A stretch of 19,531 nucleotides of DNA from an uncultured Bacteroidota bacterium (GCA_903835145.1 CAILMA010000212.1:1-19531), one strand, 5' to 3'. Counted from the first letter of the stretch, positions 1-9,096 are shown. Notes: generated by a model from the letters alone, not told the origin. A program made the numbers and translations.

Positions 1-195
1 TAGCAATAAAAGTAGACGCTTCATAATCGGGCCAATAAACCGAATGCAATTTAATAATTTTTATATTTATGAGGTGTAAATTTTCAAACGTGCATAGTCT
101 GGCTCTTCCATTCGCAATCGGAATGCAACAACACCTCGCACAAAAAAGGCTGGGCTAAATTTAAAAGTCAGAATTATTTTTTTGAAAGGCTTCCC

Positions 196-852
196 CTATT
201 CAGCAGCAAGGTGCTTCATATCGCTCTGGTAAAACTTGCAAGCGTCTTTAAGTCCGCATTCCTGGCACTTAGGGCTGCGCGCTACACAAACATACCTGCC
301 ATGCAAAATAAGCCAGTGGTGCGCTATGGCCAGCAACTTAGACGGTATACTCGCCACCAGCTGCTGCTCAGCCTGCAGCGGGGTCTTTGCATTTTTTGTC
401 AACCCTATCCGCTCAGAGACCCTGAACACGTGTGTATCAACAGCCATGCCGGGCTGCCCATATACAACAGAGATGATCACATTAGCTGTCTTGCGGCCCA
501 CGCCCGGCAACTCTACAAGCTCTTCAATGGTATCTGGCACTGTTCCATGAAACTTCTCCATCAGCAGTTTTGCCATGCCTATAAGGTGGCGTGTTTTGTT
601 GTTGGCAAAGGTCACACTTCTTATATACGGTTCCACCTCTTCAAAGGTAGCTGCAGCAAGCAACTCAGGCACCGGGTACTTTTTAAAAAGCTCTGGTGTC
701 ACAAGGTTCACGCGCTTGTCTGTGCACTGAGCCGATAGAATCACAGCCACCAGTAGCTCGTACGGACTACCATAGTGCAATTCTGTTTGTGCCTCAGGCA
801 TGTGCTCCTGAAACCAACCCAACACATATTTATACCGCTCTTTTTGTGTCAT
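196..852 (-). CDS. nth: Endonuclease III (DNA glycosylase/AP lyase)
   Basis: Base-excision repair enzyme that removes oxidised pyrimidines and cleaves the abasic site. The 218-residue product has the family's usual length. The helix-hairpin-helix motif LPGVGRKTA is at residues 115-123, with the catalytic lysine at K121 and the catalytic aspartate at D139 in VDTHVFR. Four cysteines at 189, 196, 199 and 205 (C-x6-C-x2-C-x5-C) match the [4Fe-4S] cluster loop. The ATG at 852 is chosen because the N-terminus MTQKERYKYV then aligns with the usual family start. An in-frame start at 876 would add eight residues and overlap the thioesterase gene. It lies 10 bases after the thioesterase stop, so the two are probably cotranscribed. 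Everything needed for activity is visible. Confidence 0.95.
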   Translation of the reverse strand: MTQKERYKYVLGWFQEHMPEAQTELHYGSPYELLVAVILSAQCTDKRVNLVTPELFKKYPVPELLAAATFEEVEPYIRSVTFANNKTRHLIGMAKLLMEKFHGTVPDTIEELVELPGVGRKTANVIISVVYGQPGMAVDTHVFRVSERIGLTKNAKTPLQAEQQLVASIPSKLLAIAHHWLILHGRYVCVARSPKCQECGLKDACKFYQSDMKHLAAE

Positions 853-862
853 AGTAGTTATG

Positions 863-1384
863 CTACTCCATACCAAATAATGCTTTCAACTCTCCGGCTT
901 CGGTAGGCTTCATTTTGCCACCCAATATCAACCGCAGCTGGCGCCTGCGTAGTGCCAGATCAAACATTTTCAGCTCCTGCGGCGTCTCAGGCTCCAGATC
1001 AGGCACCTTGCGTGGCCGGCCATTGGGGTCCAGGGCCACAAAGGTCATGTAAGCTTCGTTAGTAAGGTATTTGTATTGCGCCGAAAGATCTTCCCCGTAT
1101 ACCCGCAGATATACTTCCATCGACGAATTAAAGGCACGGGTAAGCTTGGCTTCAATAGTGAGCAGATTACCCAGCTTTATCGGGTTCGAAAAAGATACAT
1201 TGTCAACCGAAACCGTTACCACGGGGCAGTTGCAATGCTTCTGCGAGGCTATCGCAGCGGCAATATCCATCCAGTGCATCAGCCGGCCACCCATCAGGTT
1301 GCCCAGTGTGTTGGTATCGTTAGGGAGCACCAGCTCCGACATTAATACAAAGGTATCTTTAGGCTTCTTAGCTTGCATATTCAC
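863..1384 (-). CDS. Acyl-CoA thioesterase, hotdog fold (YciA/BFIT-type)
   Basis: A 173-residue cytosolic protein of the single-hotdog acyl-CoA thioester hydrolase family, expected to release CoA from acyl-CoA. The family signature is present near the N-terminus: PNDTNTLGNLMGGRLMHWMD at residues 21-40, with N25, the GG pair at 32-33 and the acidic residue D40. The central segment VDNVSFSNPIKLGN (60-73) matches the strand pattern in which the substrate tunnel forms. The last ~40 residues are charged and look like a C-terminal helical extension. Chain-length preference cannot be read from sequence. It is upstream of nth on the same strand. A weak promoter-like TTACTTTG lies about 13 bases before the ATG on the minus strand (1397-1404), one mismatch from TAnnTTTG. 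Confidence 0.9.
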   Translation of the reverse strand: MNMQAKKPKDTFVLMSELVLPNDTNTLGNLMGGRLMHWMDIAAAIASQKHCNCPVVTVSVDNVSFSNPIKLGNLLTIEAKLTRAFNSSMEVYLRVYGEDLSAQYKYLTNEAYMTFVALDPNGRPRKVPDLEPETPQELKMFDLALRRRQLRLILGGKMKPTEAGELKALFGME

Positions 1385-1468
1385 TCAATTCTGCGGCAAA
1401 GTAACCGATTTTTCCCTACCTGAAGCATTATCATATTTTGCAATACACCTACAATCCCCAAAATTGCA

Positions 1469-2905
1469 CTATTTCTTCAGGAGTTCCTCCTTGGTCATCA
1501 CCCTATAGGCATGCAGCGTATCTGGCCTAAAATAGTCATAATTCCAGCCGTTGGCAGTTGTAAGCTCAAAACTCGCATACACCCTTCCCGGTTCGCCGAG
1601 TTGCTTTTCAAGCACGGTATCCTTTTCTGCAAGGAAACCATAGGTAAGTTGAGGGTTGTCCCGATGCATCGCACTCATCAAAATACTTTCATCTGGCACT
1701 CCCCATTCAAACATGTATTGTTTCGTATCAGCATCTTTTCCCCTTAGCATGAGCTTTGTAATGTGTTTTTGCCGCATCGCTCCCATCACCTGTTCCATCC
1801 CTTCATAACGCCGCACGAACGGACCCGCCCCACCGATAATGTAGCCAAACCTAACAATAAAAATCAAGGAAACAAGCACTACCCCATATCTCTCTTTCAG
1901 CCGCGGTAACACATAAAAAATAAAGGGAACAGCCATTATTATACCCATACTCTGCCACTCACTCTCCACATGAAACAACAGTACATCAGCCGGATAATCA
2001 CTATAAGCAATACCCATCAGCAAAAAATAACCCACGATACTCACCACACACCATGCAGCCAGCGCAGTTTTCTTGCGTCGCACCAACTCCCATATACCCC
2101 ATACACACACTATTGCCCCGAGCCAGTAATTGGTAAGCGTGCGCATAAGGTAGTTGATAACAACTGGCGTCGTAAATGCCTTGTAAATATCCCGCAGTGA
2201 CATGTGCGTGATATTGTGCAGGTGGTCCTCGTCATAGGAGTGCTCCCGGGTTACCAAAAATTTTGACAAAACAACGGCCACCAGCACACCCGTAAGCAAC
2301 CACGAATATCGCCGCTCCCACGGCCAATAATCCCCCTGCAACCACAAAAATACCCACAGAAAAAACAAGGGGAGCAGTACTATAAAATGGGTATAAATAG
2401 TAAAAAAAGCCAGCAGTACAAAAACCGGCACGGCCAGCCAGCGGGGCACCTTGCGCTCCGCCATTCTAAAATTCACCACAAAAAACAACACCATCCACGC
2501 CACCGCCTGGTGTATTTCATTGTTGGGCCAGAAAAACGTATCGCTCACCAGCAACAGGTAGTAAAACGCCAAAACGAGCAAAAAGGCATACTTACGCCGC
2601 CAATAGGCATAGAGCCCGGTAAGCAGGTAAAACAGATTAAAACCTACAGCATAAGTCAACAGCACAACACGCACCGGCGCTTTACACAAGACCTCAATAT
2701 AAGGGCCCAACTGCGTCACAAATGAACCGTACCTGTGCTCCTGTATATAGAGCATTTTATGCTCCATAATGTTGAACACAATGAAGGCTGTATCCGCAAA
2801 AAAAAGACGTTCCCTGAAATAAATAATGGAAAGCACAAGCAGCCCGGCAAGAGCAAGTAGCGATATTTGCGCCGTCGATTTCAGATTTTTCGCACTTTCA
2901 GCCAT
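1469..2905 (-). CDS. Polytopic membrane protein of unknown function
   Basis: A 478-residue integral membrane protein that I do not recognise as a named family. About ten or eleven hydrophobic segments are visible, at roughly residues 12-31, 79-102, 105-125, 134-147, 157-190 (probably two), 200-218, 262-277, 283-303, 320-337 and 342-361. A soluble C-terminal domain of about 115 residues follows. The first loop contains FFADTAF, and the layout (many helices, acidic first loop, soluble tail) resembles GT-C-fold lipid-linked glycosyltransferases. That is inference from architecture only; no diagnostic motif is present. An 84-bp gap separates it from the downstream thioesterase gene, and no terminator hairpin was seen in that gap. 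The ATG at 2905 precedes a charged N-terminus and the first membrane helix. Confidence 0.7.
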   Translation of the reverse strand: MAESAKNLKSTAQISLLALAGLLVLSIIYFRERLFFADTAFIVFNIMEHKMLYIQEHRYGSFVTQLGPYIEVLCKAPVRVVLLTYAVGFNLFYLLTGLYAYWRRKYAFLLVLAFYYLLLVSDTFFWPNNEIHQAVAWMVLFFVVNFRMAERKVPRWLAVPVFVLLAFFTIYTHFIVLLPLFFLWVFLWLQGDYWPWERRYSWLLTGVLVAVVLSKFLVTREHSYDEDHLHNITHMSLRDIYKAFTTPVVINYLMRTLTNYWLGAIVCVWGIWELVRRKKTALAAWCVVSIVGYFLLMGIAYSDYPADVLLFHVESEWQSMGIIMAVPFIFYVLPRLKERYGVVLVSLIFIVRFGYIIGGAGPFVRRYEGMEQVMGAMRQKHITKLMLRGKDADTKQYMFEWGVPDESILMSAMHRDNPQLTYGFLAEKDTVLEKQLGEPGRVYASFELTTANGWNYDYFRPDTLHAYRVMTKEELLKK

Positions 2906-3058
2906 TCGTTTATTTCGTCATTGTTTATGTGCATTCAGTTACTTGGTATCTAACACCCACCCTCGGCTATTTAGCCGAATGCAGCGCATTTTCACCGGAC
3001 TAAATGTAGTAAACTTCCCCCACTCGAAAAGCGTCATAAAATTGCCAGATACCCGGAC
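2906..3058. other. Intergenic spacer without a gene
   Basis: Noncoding, A/T-rich spacer between the membrane-protein gene and the terminator of the NHL gene. I looked for TAnnTTTG promoter elements on the minus strand ahead of the ATG at 2905 and found none convincing. No RNA gene or long ORF is supported. Confidence 0.5.
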
Positions 3059-3091
3059 AAAAAAATGCCGGAACCTATATAGCTCCGGCAT
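3059..3091 (-). terminator. Rho-independent terminator after the NHL-repeat gene
   Basis: An 8-bp perfect inverted repeat ATGCCGGA/TCCGGCAT (3065-3072 and 3084-3091) with an 11-nt loop lies 21 bases past the stop of the NHL gene. Read on the minus strand, the stem is followed by a run of seven T residues (complement of 3059-3065). This is the classic intrinsic terminator arrangement for the gene transcribed leftward. Confidence 0.85.
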
Positions 3092-3112
3092 ATTCACAAC
3101 GCAAAAACAAAT

Positions 3113-4468
3113 TTATTGTACAACTACTTTGCTCGTAAATGTTTTGCCATTCATGGCTACATTCACAATATAATTACCAGCAGGGTACTTGCTCAAATCG
3201 AAATTTACAATTTTATCATCAGTTGTCTTAGACATAATTGTTTTTCCGGCGAGGTCGGTAATATTAATTTGGGCACTACCTGTGTTTCCCGCTAAGTCAA
3301 GAGCGAAAGCGCCGCGTGTTGGGTTAGGGAATAATTTAAGATCAGCATTTTGGGTATAAGTAACAACGCCGGTTGTAGTTGCCGGGCTTATTTTACGTAT
3401 ACGGTTGTTGTATTGATCGGAGATATACACATTGCCACTTCTATCTATCGCAACGCCCGAAGGACCTGATAATTCAGCTGCTGTTGCTGGCCCGCCATCG
3501 CCACTTGAGCCCGCAGTACCATTGCCTGCTATTGTAGTGATTATTCCGGCAGGTGTTATCTTACGAATACGGTTGTTCACGTTATCAGCAATGTACATGT
3601 TCCATGCCGTATCAAACTTAATATCCTGTGGTATGCTTATAGTAGCCGCTGTTGCAGCACCACCATCTCCACTAAAGCTTCTTGTTCCTGTGCCAACTAC
3701 TGTGGTAATAATTCCCGCAGGTGTTACCTTCCTTATACGGTTGTTACCAAAGTCAGCGACGTAAACATTAGCACTTCCGTCAACGGCTAAATTATAGGGT
3801 GCGCTAAGCTCGGCAGCTGTAGCCGCCCCGCTGTCTCCGCTAAATCCCGCTGTACCATTACCGGCAATAGTGCTGATAATGCCTGAAGTACTTACCTTCC
3901 GTATCCTGTTGTTTTCCTGGTCAGCTATATAAATATTGCCCGCAGCATCCATCGCAATGCCTGATGGGGTATACAGGTCTGCTGCTGTAGCCTGGCCGCC
4001 ATCACCCCCAAATCCGCTGAAACCGGTCCCTGCAACCCTGGTTATAACACCTGCCGCCGATATCTTACGAACAGTGTGATTACCCAGATCAGCAAAATAA
4101 ATATTGTTACTGGCATCTATCACCATACCACCCGGCCTGAACAGTGAAGCCGAAATCGCTGCTCCTCCATCGCCTCTGATCCCGAAAGAATCAACATTGC
4201 CGGCAATGGTTGAAATAACACCTGACGAACCTACCTTCCGAATACAGTGGTTATACTGGTCTGAGATATACATGTTTCCGGCAGCATCAAACGCCACATT
4301 GTTGGGCTGGTTTATCTCCGCTGCTGTCGCCTGACCTGCATCTCCGGCATAGCCGAGCGTGCCATTTCCGGCAACTGTACTAATGGTTTGAGCTTCAAGG
4401 CTGTAACCCCCTGCAAGCCCCGCAATGGCTATCATCAGCCCTTTTAAAAGTTGAGTTTTACTTTTCAT
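3113..4468 (-). CDS. Secreted NHL-repeat beta-propeller protein with T9SS sorting domain
   Basis: A 451-residue protein predicted to be exported and anchored or released by the type IX secretion system. Residues 1-26 form a signal peptide (basic MKSK, hydrophobic core, cleavage near EAQ). Six tandem NHL repeats of 56-57 residues begin at 33, 89, 146, 202, 258 and 314. Each has AGNG-like, GDGG, IADxxNNRIRKI and G-I-I-T-T-V elements. Six repeats fit one complete six-bladed propeller. A type A sorting domain occupies roughly 377-451, opening with LKLFPNPTRG and ending in TSKVVVQ. NHL propellers usually bind proteins, carbohydrates or nucleic acids; the ligand here is unknown. The gene appears monocistronic: terminators lie upstream (after the preceding gene) and downstream. 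Confidence 0.88.
   Translation of the reverse strand: MKSKTQLLKGLMIAIAGLAGGYSLEAQTISTVAGNGTLGYAGDAGQATAAEINQPNNVAFDAAGNMYISDQYNHCIRKVGSSGVISTIAGNVDSFGIRGDGGAAISASLFRPGGMVIDASNNIYFADLGNHTVRKISAAGVITRVAGTGFSGFGGDGGQATAADLYTPSGIAMDAAGNIYIADQENNRIRKVSTSGIISTIAGNGTAGFSGDSGAATAAELSAPYNLAVDGSANVYVADFGNNRIRKVTPAGIITTVVGTGTRSFSGDGGAATAATISIPQDIKFDTAWNMYIADNVNNRIRKITPAGIITTIAGNGTAGSSGDGGPATAAELSGPSGVAIDRSGNVYISDQYNNRIRKISPATTTGVVTYTQNADLKLFPNPTRGAFALDLAGNTGSAQINITDLAGKTIMSKTTDDKIVNFDLSKYPAGNYIVNVAMNGKTFTSKVVVQ
3374..4372 (-). repeat. Six in-frame ~168-bp direct repeats encoding NHL units
   Basis: The DNA for residues 33-365 is six tandem units of 168-171 bp, recognisable by the recurring minus-strand coding of GDGG and NNRIRK. 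The copies are diverged at the DNA level, so the array is older than a recent expansion, but the phase is exact and no unit is broken. Confidence 0.8.
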
Positions 4469-4596
4469 AAGTTGGTTTGTTTTTGGGTAAATGTTAATTG
4501 ATTTTTTTCAATGTAAATTAGTAAGAACCAAGAAGTAATCCTACTCTGTTCATAGATTAAGACGATACAAAATAAGAAACCGTTAGTAAATGCACC

Positions 4597-4632
4597 AAAA
4601 AAAATAAGACCGGCCCATAAAGAAACGGTCTT
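4597..4632 (-). terminator. Rho-independent terminator after the 388-residue T9SS gene
   Basis: A 7-bp inverted repeat AAGACCG/CGGTCTT (4606-4612 and 4626-4632) with a 13-nt loop lies 33 bases after the stop of the upstream gene. On the minus strand it is followed by a T-rich tract (complement of the A-run at 4597-4604). This fits an intrinsic terminator separating that gene from the NHL gene. Confidence 0.75.
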
Positions 4633-4665
4633 GTAACAGTCGGTTAATAAATTCATGCCATATTA

Positions 4666-5832
4666 TTAGCGCGCAATCTGCAATTGAGTGGCATAAACCT
4701 GACGGCCTTCTTCCATCACCTGAAAAAAATATTCACCGGTTGGTAGCTGTGCAGGCAACTTGATATTGGCCCTATTCCCGGTACATTCTATTTCGCCCTG
4801 CGCCATTTGCCGCCCCGTACCATCACAAAGCCGGTAGGTAAATTCAGACGATATATAGGGTAAAACCACACTAACCACACCCGTCGCTACAGGATTCGGA
4901 AACACCTGAAAAACCGCTTTGCCGCTCAATGTAGGCACTCCGCTCGGCACCAAGCGCTGAACATGAGTAGTAGCCTTATATGGAGTAGTAAAATTGGCAT
5001 CCCTAAAGGCTACCCTTGCAAGTGGCGTCACTTCACCCTTGCGGTAGTAACATTGTTCATAGGTAGTATCGCTACTACCCTGCACCAGCCCGAATGTCGT
5101 GAGAATTGTATTCGGCATCAGTGTGCCGTTCAGGTAAAAACTATCCCTTGTAATTATCGTTCTTTCCACCTGCAGTACATCCCACCATGCCGATGGGGCC
5201 CCGCTATGGTCCTTTACCCGCACTTGCCCCCAGCCAGTCACAGTATCGCGCTCAGTTACAAAACTCCGCACAATACCCGGTGCATGGTTCAAAGAGAAAA
5301 AGGAACAAGAGAGTTGGTAATTGAGATCAAATTGATAATGGGAAGTCCAAACATCATTGTATCTGGACGGCAACGAAATTTTCATGCAGTTTGACGAAAA
5401 TAATACACTTTGTGACTCTACAAATAAACTATCACTTACACCTCCAGTAAACAAAGAAATAGAATATGAGGTATCACCTACTTTTTCGCCATTACAAAAA
5501 GCTCCAGTTGCTGAAATGGAATTGTAGGTTGAATAATTAAAAGGAAGTCCAAAAAAATAAAATACATAACTACTATCCGCATATTGATAGGGAGTATCTG
5601 TCACAACCCGATAATTGAAAAAATCAGGAACGGAGTCTGTAACTGAACTCAAATCCCACATGCCAGCTGTTGCTGGCACCAAAGGCGGAAAAGTTGACCG
5701 GTAGGTTGTTACTTTCAGACTATCTGTCCCCAAAACCGAAACAGGGTAGTCGCTGTAATTAAGTGTGATTTGAGCAGAAACAAAAAAGTTCCGGCACAAA
5801 CACAGAACGAACAGGAAAAGGAGTTTTTTCAT
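4666..5832 (-). CDS. Secreted protein of unknown function with T9SS sorting domain
   Basis: A 388-residue exported protein. Residues 1-20 form a signal peptide (MKKLLFLFVL core, cleavage near VSA-Q). The C-terminal ~82 residues (about 307-388) are a type A sorting domain. It starts with FQVFPNPVATG, continues through a YRLCDGTGRQM strand and ends TGEYFFQV...ATQLQIAR, typical of T9SS cargo. The central ~285 residues are rich in Ser, Thr, Tyr and beta-type patterns. I recognise no catalytic motif there, so the molecular role is unknown. The cysteines near residues 11-13 do not form a proper lipobox, so a lipoprotein is unlikely. It starts 53 bases after carB with no intervening terminator seen, so read-through from carB is possible. 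A perfect 10-bp palindrome (GTTAATTAAC, 5849-5858) lies just upstream. Confidence 0.82.
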   Translation of the reverse strand: MKKLLFLFVLCLCRNFFVSAQITLNYSDYPVSVLGTDSLKVTTYRSTFPPLVPATAGMWDLSSVTDSVPDFFNYRVVTDTPYQYADSSYVFYFFGLPFNYSTYNSISATGAFCNGEKVGDTSYSISLFTGGVSDSLFVESQSVLFSSNCMKISLPSRYNDVWTSHYQFDLNYQLSCSFFSLNHAPGIVRSFVTERDTVTGWGQVRVKDHSGAPSAWWDVLQVERTIITRDSFYLNGTLMPNTILTTFGLVQGSSDTTYEQCYYRKGEVTPLARVAFRDANFTTPYKATTHVQRLVPSGVPTLSGKAVFQVFPNPVATGVVSVVLPYISSEFTYRLCDGTGRQMAQGEIECTGNRANIKLPAQLPTGEYFFQVMEEGRQVYATQLQIAR

Positions 5833-5885
5833 TGGTAATTGCCTTTGTGTTAATTAACTGTACTGCCGGAACTTCTCTAATATTT

Positions 5886-8771
5886 TTACTTGCTCAGGTG
5901 CATGCTTCTTTCCTTATATAATTGGCGGAACCATGGGTCTCTAAGATTCTTTATAAACCTTATAGCCTCCCCTGTACTCTTCATTTCAGGTCCCAGCTCC
6001 TTATTTACATTAGGGAACTTACTGAAGCTAAACACAGGTTCCTTCACTGCAAAACCTTCAAGTTTTTTGTCAAACGTAAGGTCTTTAAGCTTTACTGCAC
6101 CCATCATCACCTTAGTCGCAACATTCAGATAGGGTATACCGTAAGCCTTGGCTATAAATGGCGTCGTGCGGCTCGCCCTTGGGTTAGCCTCTATCACGTA
6201 TACCTTACCACCCTTTATCGCATACTGTATGTTTATCAGGCCCTTAATATTCAGCCTGAGCGCAATTTTTTTAGCTATTTCTGCCATCTCGTCTACCACC
6301 AGCGGACCAAGATTAAAAACTGGCAGCAATGCGTGGCTGTCACCACTATGTATGCCTGCCGGCTCTATATGCTCCATAATACCCATTATGTGCACACTCT
6401 CTCCGTCGCATATCGCATCTACCTCCGCTTCCTGGCATCGGTCAAGGAAGTGATCAATAAGTATCTTGTTACCGGGTAGGTGCTTGAGCAGGCTCACTAC
6501 ACTCTTCTCCAGTTCTTCGTCATTAATTACTATTCTCATGCGCTGGCCACCAAGCACGTAAGATGGGCGCACCAATACCGGATACCCTACATTAGCTGCT
6601 ACTTCTATCGCCTCATCTGTGGTATAAGCTGTACCGTAGTTAGGGTAAGCAATGCCCATTTCCTTAAGCATATCGCTGAATCTGCCCCTGTCTTCGGCAA
6701 TATCCATATCGTCGAAAGAAGTGCCTATAATCTTTATCCCTTTTTCATTGAGCCTCTTGGCAAGCTTTAGGGCCGTTTGTCCCCCAAGCTGCACTATCAC
6801 TCCATCCGGTTGTTCATGCTCTATTATCTCCCAAAGGTGCTCCCAGTATACAGGTTCGAAGTAAAGCTTGTCTGCAATATCAAAATCTGTTGATACAGTT
6901 TCAGGATTACAGTTCACCATTATCGCCTCATAACCGCAGTCCTTTATGGCCAGCAATCCGTGGGTGCAACAGTAATCAAATTCTATTCCCTGCCCTATTC
7001 TGTTTGGGCCAGATCCAAGTACAACAATCTTCTTCTTGCCAGAAAGCACACTTTCATTACTCCTTACATCGCTTCCGGTAAAAAAGTCTACTTCCTTACC
7101 ATCTGTTTCACCCGCATTAACCGGTGCGTTTTCAAAGGTGCTGTAATAATAGGGAGTCTTCGCTTCAAACTCTGCGCTACAGGTATCTACCATTTTGTAC
7201 ACTCGGGTTACGCCAAGCGACTTGCGGTATTCATACACTTCCTCGGCAGTGCAATCCTTCATTAGTTCTGCTATCTGCTCATCGCTGAAGCCCATTTTCT
7301 TGGCTTCAAACAAAACTTCCTTCGTGAGATTTTCAATGTGCTTGTAGGTCCTCAGCTCATTTTCCAACTTCACAATATCCTGTATCTGGTATAAAAACCA
7401 ACGGTCAATATGCGTAAGTTCTCTTATTGTCTTTATAGATACTCCGGCTGCTATTGCTTCCTTTATCCTGAAAATACGATCCCAGGTAGGTCGCTTTAGT
7501 GTGTCAATAATTTCTTCAGGTCTCAGGCGCTGCTGGCTTATGTAAGAAAGACCAGTTGCGTTATTTTCAAGGCTTTGACAGGCTTTCTGCAAGGCCTCCG
7601 GAAAGGTGCGGCCTATCGCCATTACTTCGCCTACCGATTTCATCTGTAATCCCAGAGTATCATCAGCACCCTTGAACTTATCAAAATTCCAGCGTGGCAT
7701 CTTCACAATTACATAGTCAAGAGCCGGTTCAAAATAGGCTGATGTTGTTTGAGTGATCTGATTCTTTAATTCATCAAGCGAATAGCCAATCGCCAATTTA
7801 GCGGCTACCTTGGCTATCGGATAGCCCGTAGCCTTAGATGCAAGCGCCGATGAACGACTCACCCTCGGGTTTATCTCGATAGCTATTATTTCTTCGGTTT
7901 CAGGGTTCAGCGCAAATTGAACGTTACAACCACCAGCAAAGTTGCCGAGGTCGCGCATCATTTTTATAGCGGTATTGCGCATCAGCTGAAATGCAGTATC
8001 GCTTAGGGTCATTGCCGGCGCTACGGTTATACTGTCGCCGGTGTGTATGCCCATTGGGTCAAAATTCTCGACCGTACATATGATGACTACATTGTCGTTT
8101 TTATCTCTTAACAGTTCCAGCTCAAATTCTTTCCAGCCCAAAACTGCGCGTTCTACAAGTACCTCGTGCATGGGCGATGCAGTAAGACCGCGGTCCAGAG
8201 CAGCGTCCAGCTCATCCTTGTGCATTACAATACCACCTCCGGTACCGCCAAGGGTAAATGAAGGGCGGATTACAATGGGCAAACCAATCTGCTGGGCGAA
8301 TTCTTTACCTTCAAGAAGAGAATTGGCGGAGCGGGCTTCGGCTACCGGCACTCCTATTTCTATCATCCATTTGCGGAATAGCTCCCTGTCCTCGGCTTTA
8401 TCTATAGCCTTTATGTCAACACCTATAAGCCGCACATTGTGCCGCTCCCATATCCCCAGCTCCTCGCCTTCTTTGCAAAGGTTAAGGGCCGTTTGGCCTC
8501 CCATTGTCGGCAAAACTGCATCTATCTGGTTCTCCTCAAGTATCTGCTCCAGACTCTCAACAGTCAAAGGCAACAAATAAACCTTATCTGCCATTATGGG
8601 GTCAGTCATAATGGTTGCAGGATTGGAGTTAATAAGGATAACCTTAATACCCTCTTCTCTTAGGCTTCTTGCAGCCTGAGAACCAGAATAATCAAATTCA
8701 CAGGCTTGTCCTATAACAATAGGGCCGGAACCTATAATAAGTACACTTTTAATGGAAAGATCGCGAGGCAT
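5886..8771 (-). CDS. carB: Carbamoyl phosphate synthase large subunit, lacking the MGS-like domain
   Basis: Makes carbamoyl phosphate from bicarbonate, ATP and ammonia delivered by the small subunit, for pyrimidine and arginine synthesis. The two homologous synthetase halves are present. The first opens with [20 protein letters not shown] (11-30) and has the ATP-grasp loop [12 protein letters not shown] (169-180). The second opens with [18 protein letters not shown] (583-600) and has [12 protein letters not shown] (735-746). Metal-binding acidic residues are seen in [11 protein letters not shown] (299-309) and [10 protein letters not shown] (861-870). At 961 residues it is about 110 shorter than E. 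coli CarB. It stops soon after GPEMKSTGE (927-935), where the allosteric MGS-like domain would begin. There is also an extra stretch at about 550-578 between the halves. No carA neighbours it in this window. ATG at 8771 gives the conserved start [14 protein letters not shown]. Confidence 0.95.
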   Translation of the reverse strand: MPRDLSIKSVLIIGSGPIVIGQACEFDYSGSQAARSLREEGIKVILINSNPATIMTDPIMADKVYLLPLTVESLEQILEENQIDAVLPTMGGQTALNLCKEGEELGIWERHNVRLIGVDIKAIDKAEDRELFRKWMIEIGVPVAEARSANSLLEGKEFAQQIGLPIVIRPSFTLGGTGGGIVMHKDELDAALDRGLTASPMHEVLVERAVLGWKEFELELLRDKNDNVVIICTVENFDPMGIHTGDSITVAPAMTLSDTAFQLMRNTAIKMMRDLGNFAGGCNVQFALNPETEEIIAIEINPRVSRSSALASKATGYPIAKVAAKLAIGYSLDELKNQITQTTSAYFEPALDYVIVKMPRWNFDKFKGADDTLGLQMKSVGEVMAIGRTFPEALQKACQSLENNATGLSYISQQRLRPEEIIDTLKRPTWDRIFRIKEAIAAGVSIKTIRELTHIDRWFLYQIQDIVKLENELRTYKHIENLTKEVLFEAKKMGFSDEQIAELMKDCTAEEVYEYRKSLGVTRVYKMVDTCSAEFEAKTPYYYSTFENAPVNAGETDGKEVDFFTGSDVRSNESVLSGKKKIVVLGSGPNRIGQGIEFDYCCTHGLLAIKDCGYEAIMVNCNPETVSTDFDIADKLYFEPVYWEHLWEIIEHEQPDGVIVQLGGQTALKLAKRLNEKGIKIIGTSFDDMDIAEDRGRFSDMLKEMGIAYPNYGTAYTTDEAIEVAANVGYPVLVRPSYVLGGQRMRIVINDEELEKSVVSLLKHLPGNKILIDHFLDRCQEAEVDAICDGESVHIMGIMEHIEPAGIHSGDSHALLPVFNLGPLVVDEMAEIAKKIALRLNIKGLINIQYAIKGGKVYVIEANPRASRTTPFIAKAYGIPYLNVATKVMMGAVKLKDLTFDKKLEGFAVKEPVFSFSKFPNVNKELGPEMKSTGEAIRFIKNLRDPWFRQLYKERSMHLSK

Positions 8772-8792
8772 TTGCTGTTTTATATATTAAAA

Positions 8793-8811
8793 ACCGTGCT
8801 TATCGCACGGT
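8793..8811 (-). promoter_or_regulatory. Leader hairpin with T-run upstream of carB
   Basis: A perfect 7-bp inverted repeat ACCGTGC/GCACGGT (8793-8799 and 8805-8811) encloses a 5-nt loop. On the carB (minus) strand it is followed directly by TTTTTAATATATA. It lies 21 bases before the ATG and just downstream of a promoter-like TACTTTTG. It could be an attenuator-type terminator, a 5'-end mRNA-stabilising stem, or a dimeric operator. The sequence alone does not decide. Confidence 0.5.
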
Positions 8812-8814
8812 GTG

Positions 8815-8822
8815 CAAAAGTA
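8815..8822 (-). promoter_or_regulatory. Candidate carB promoter (-7 element)
   Basis: On the minus strand the sequence reads TACTTTTG, an exact match to the Bacteroidota -7 consensus TAnnTTTG, 43 bases before the carB ATG. At the expected 19-base spacing the -33 position reads TTA rather than TTG, so the upstream element is only partial. Transcription would begin near 8810, at the base of the leader hairpin. Confidence 0.5.
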
Positions 8823-8940
8823 AATGAATTTTGGGTAATTGTAACAGTTTAGAAATATTAAATTTATATCAAATGCATTGTCGTTGCTGCAATTCGGCAC
8901 AACAAAACAGCAGGGGCACTTTATATATAAACAAACCAAG
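8823..8940. other. Divergent intergenic region between carB and mreB
   Basis: Part of the 408-bp A/T-rich spacer (8772-9179) between divergently transcribed carB and mreB. Apart from the promoter candidates and the carB leader hairpin listed separately, I see no RNA gene. The open frames here (for example 75 codons on the minus strand) have no recognisable protein character. Confidence 0.5.
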
Positions 8941-8970
8941 TTGCATTTTGAGAAAATTACATTACCTTTA
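8941..8970 (+). promoter_or_regulatory. Candidate distal mreB promoter
   Basis: TTG (8941-8943), then 19 bases, then TACCTTTA (8963-8970). This matches the Bacteroidota arrangement TTG-N19-TAnnTTTG with one mismatch in the last base. It would give a leader of about 200 nt before mreB. Confidence 0.4.
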
Positions 8971-9096
8971 TCACACCTATTTAACCATTTTGACAGATTT
9001 TCACCCAATTCCAAGCGTTTTTTGCCACAGAATTGATAAAAAATTGAACTTTTGGACTATATTTTTCAAATTTCAGCAAACCAAGTATTATTTACA

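Noticed and set aside
1..195. Possible gene or terminator at the left edge
   Set aside because: No open frame with coding character and no stem followed by a T-run on the minus strand after nth were found; nothing supportable is seen in these 195 bases.
4465..4656. 63-codon minus-strand frame between the two T9SS genes
   Set aside because: It spans the terminator of the upstream gene and overlaps the NHL start codon; the translation has no family-like pattern and is most likely spacer.
8787..9014. 75-codon minus-strand frame in the carB-mreB spacer
   Set aside because: Cys/Asn/Phe-rich translation typical of A/T-rich noncoding DNA. It would overlap the carB promoter and leader hairpin, and shows no recognisable protein pattern.
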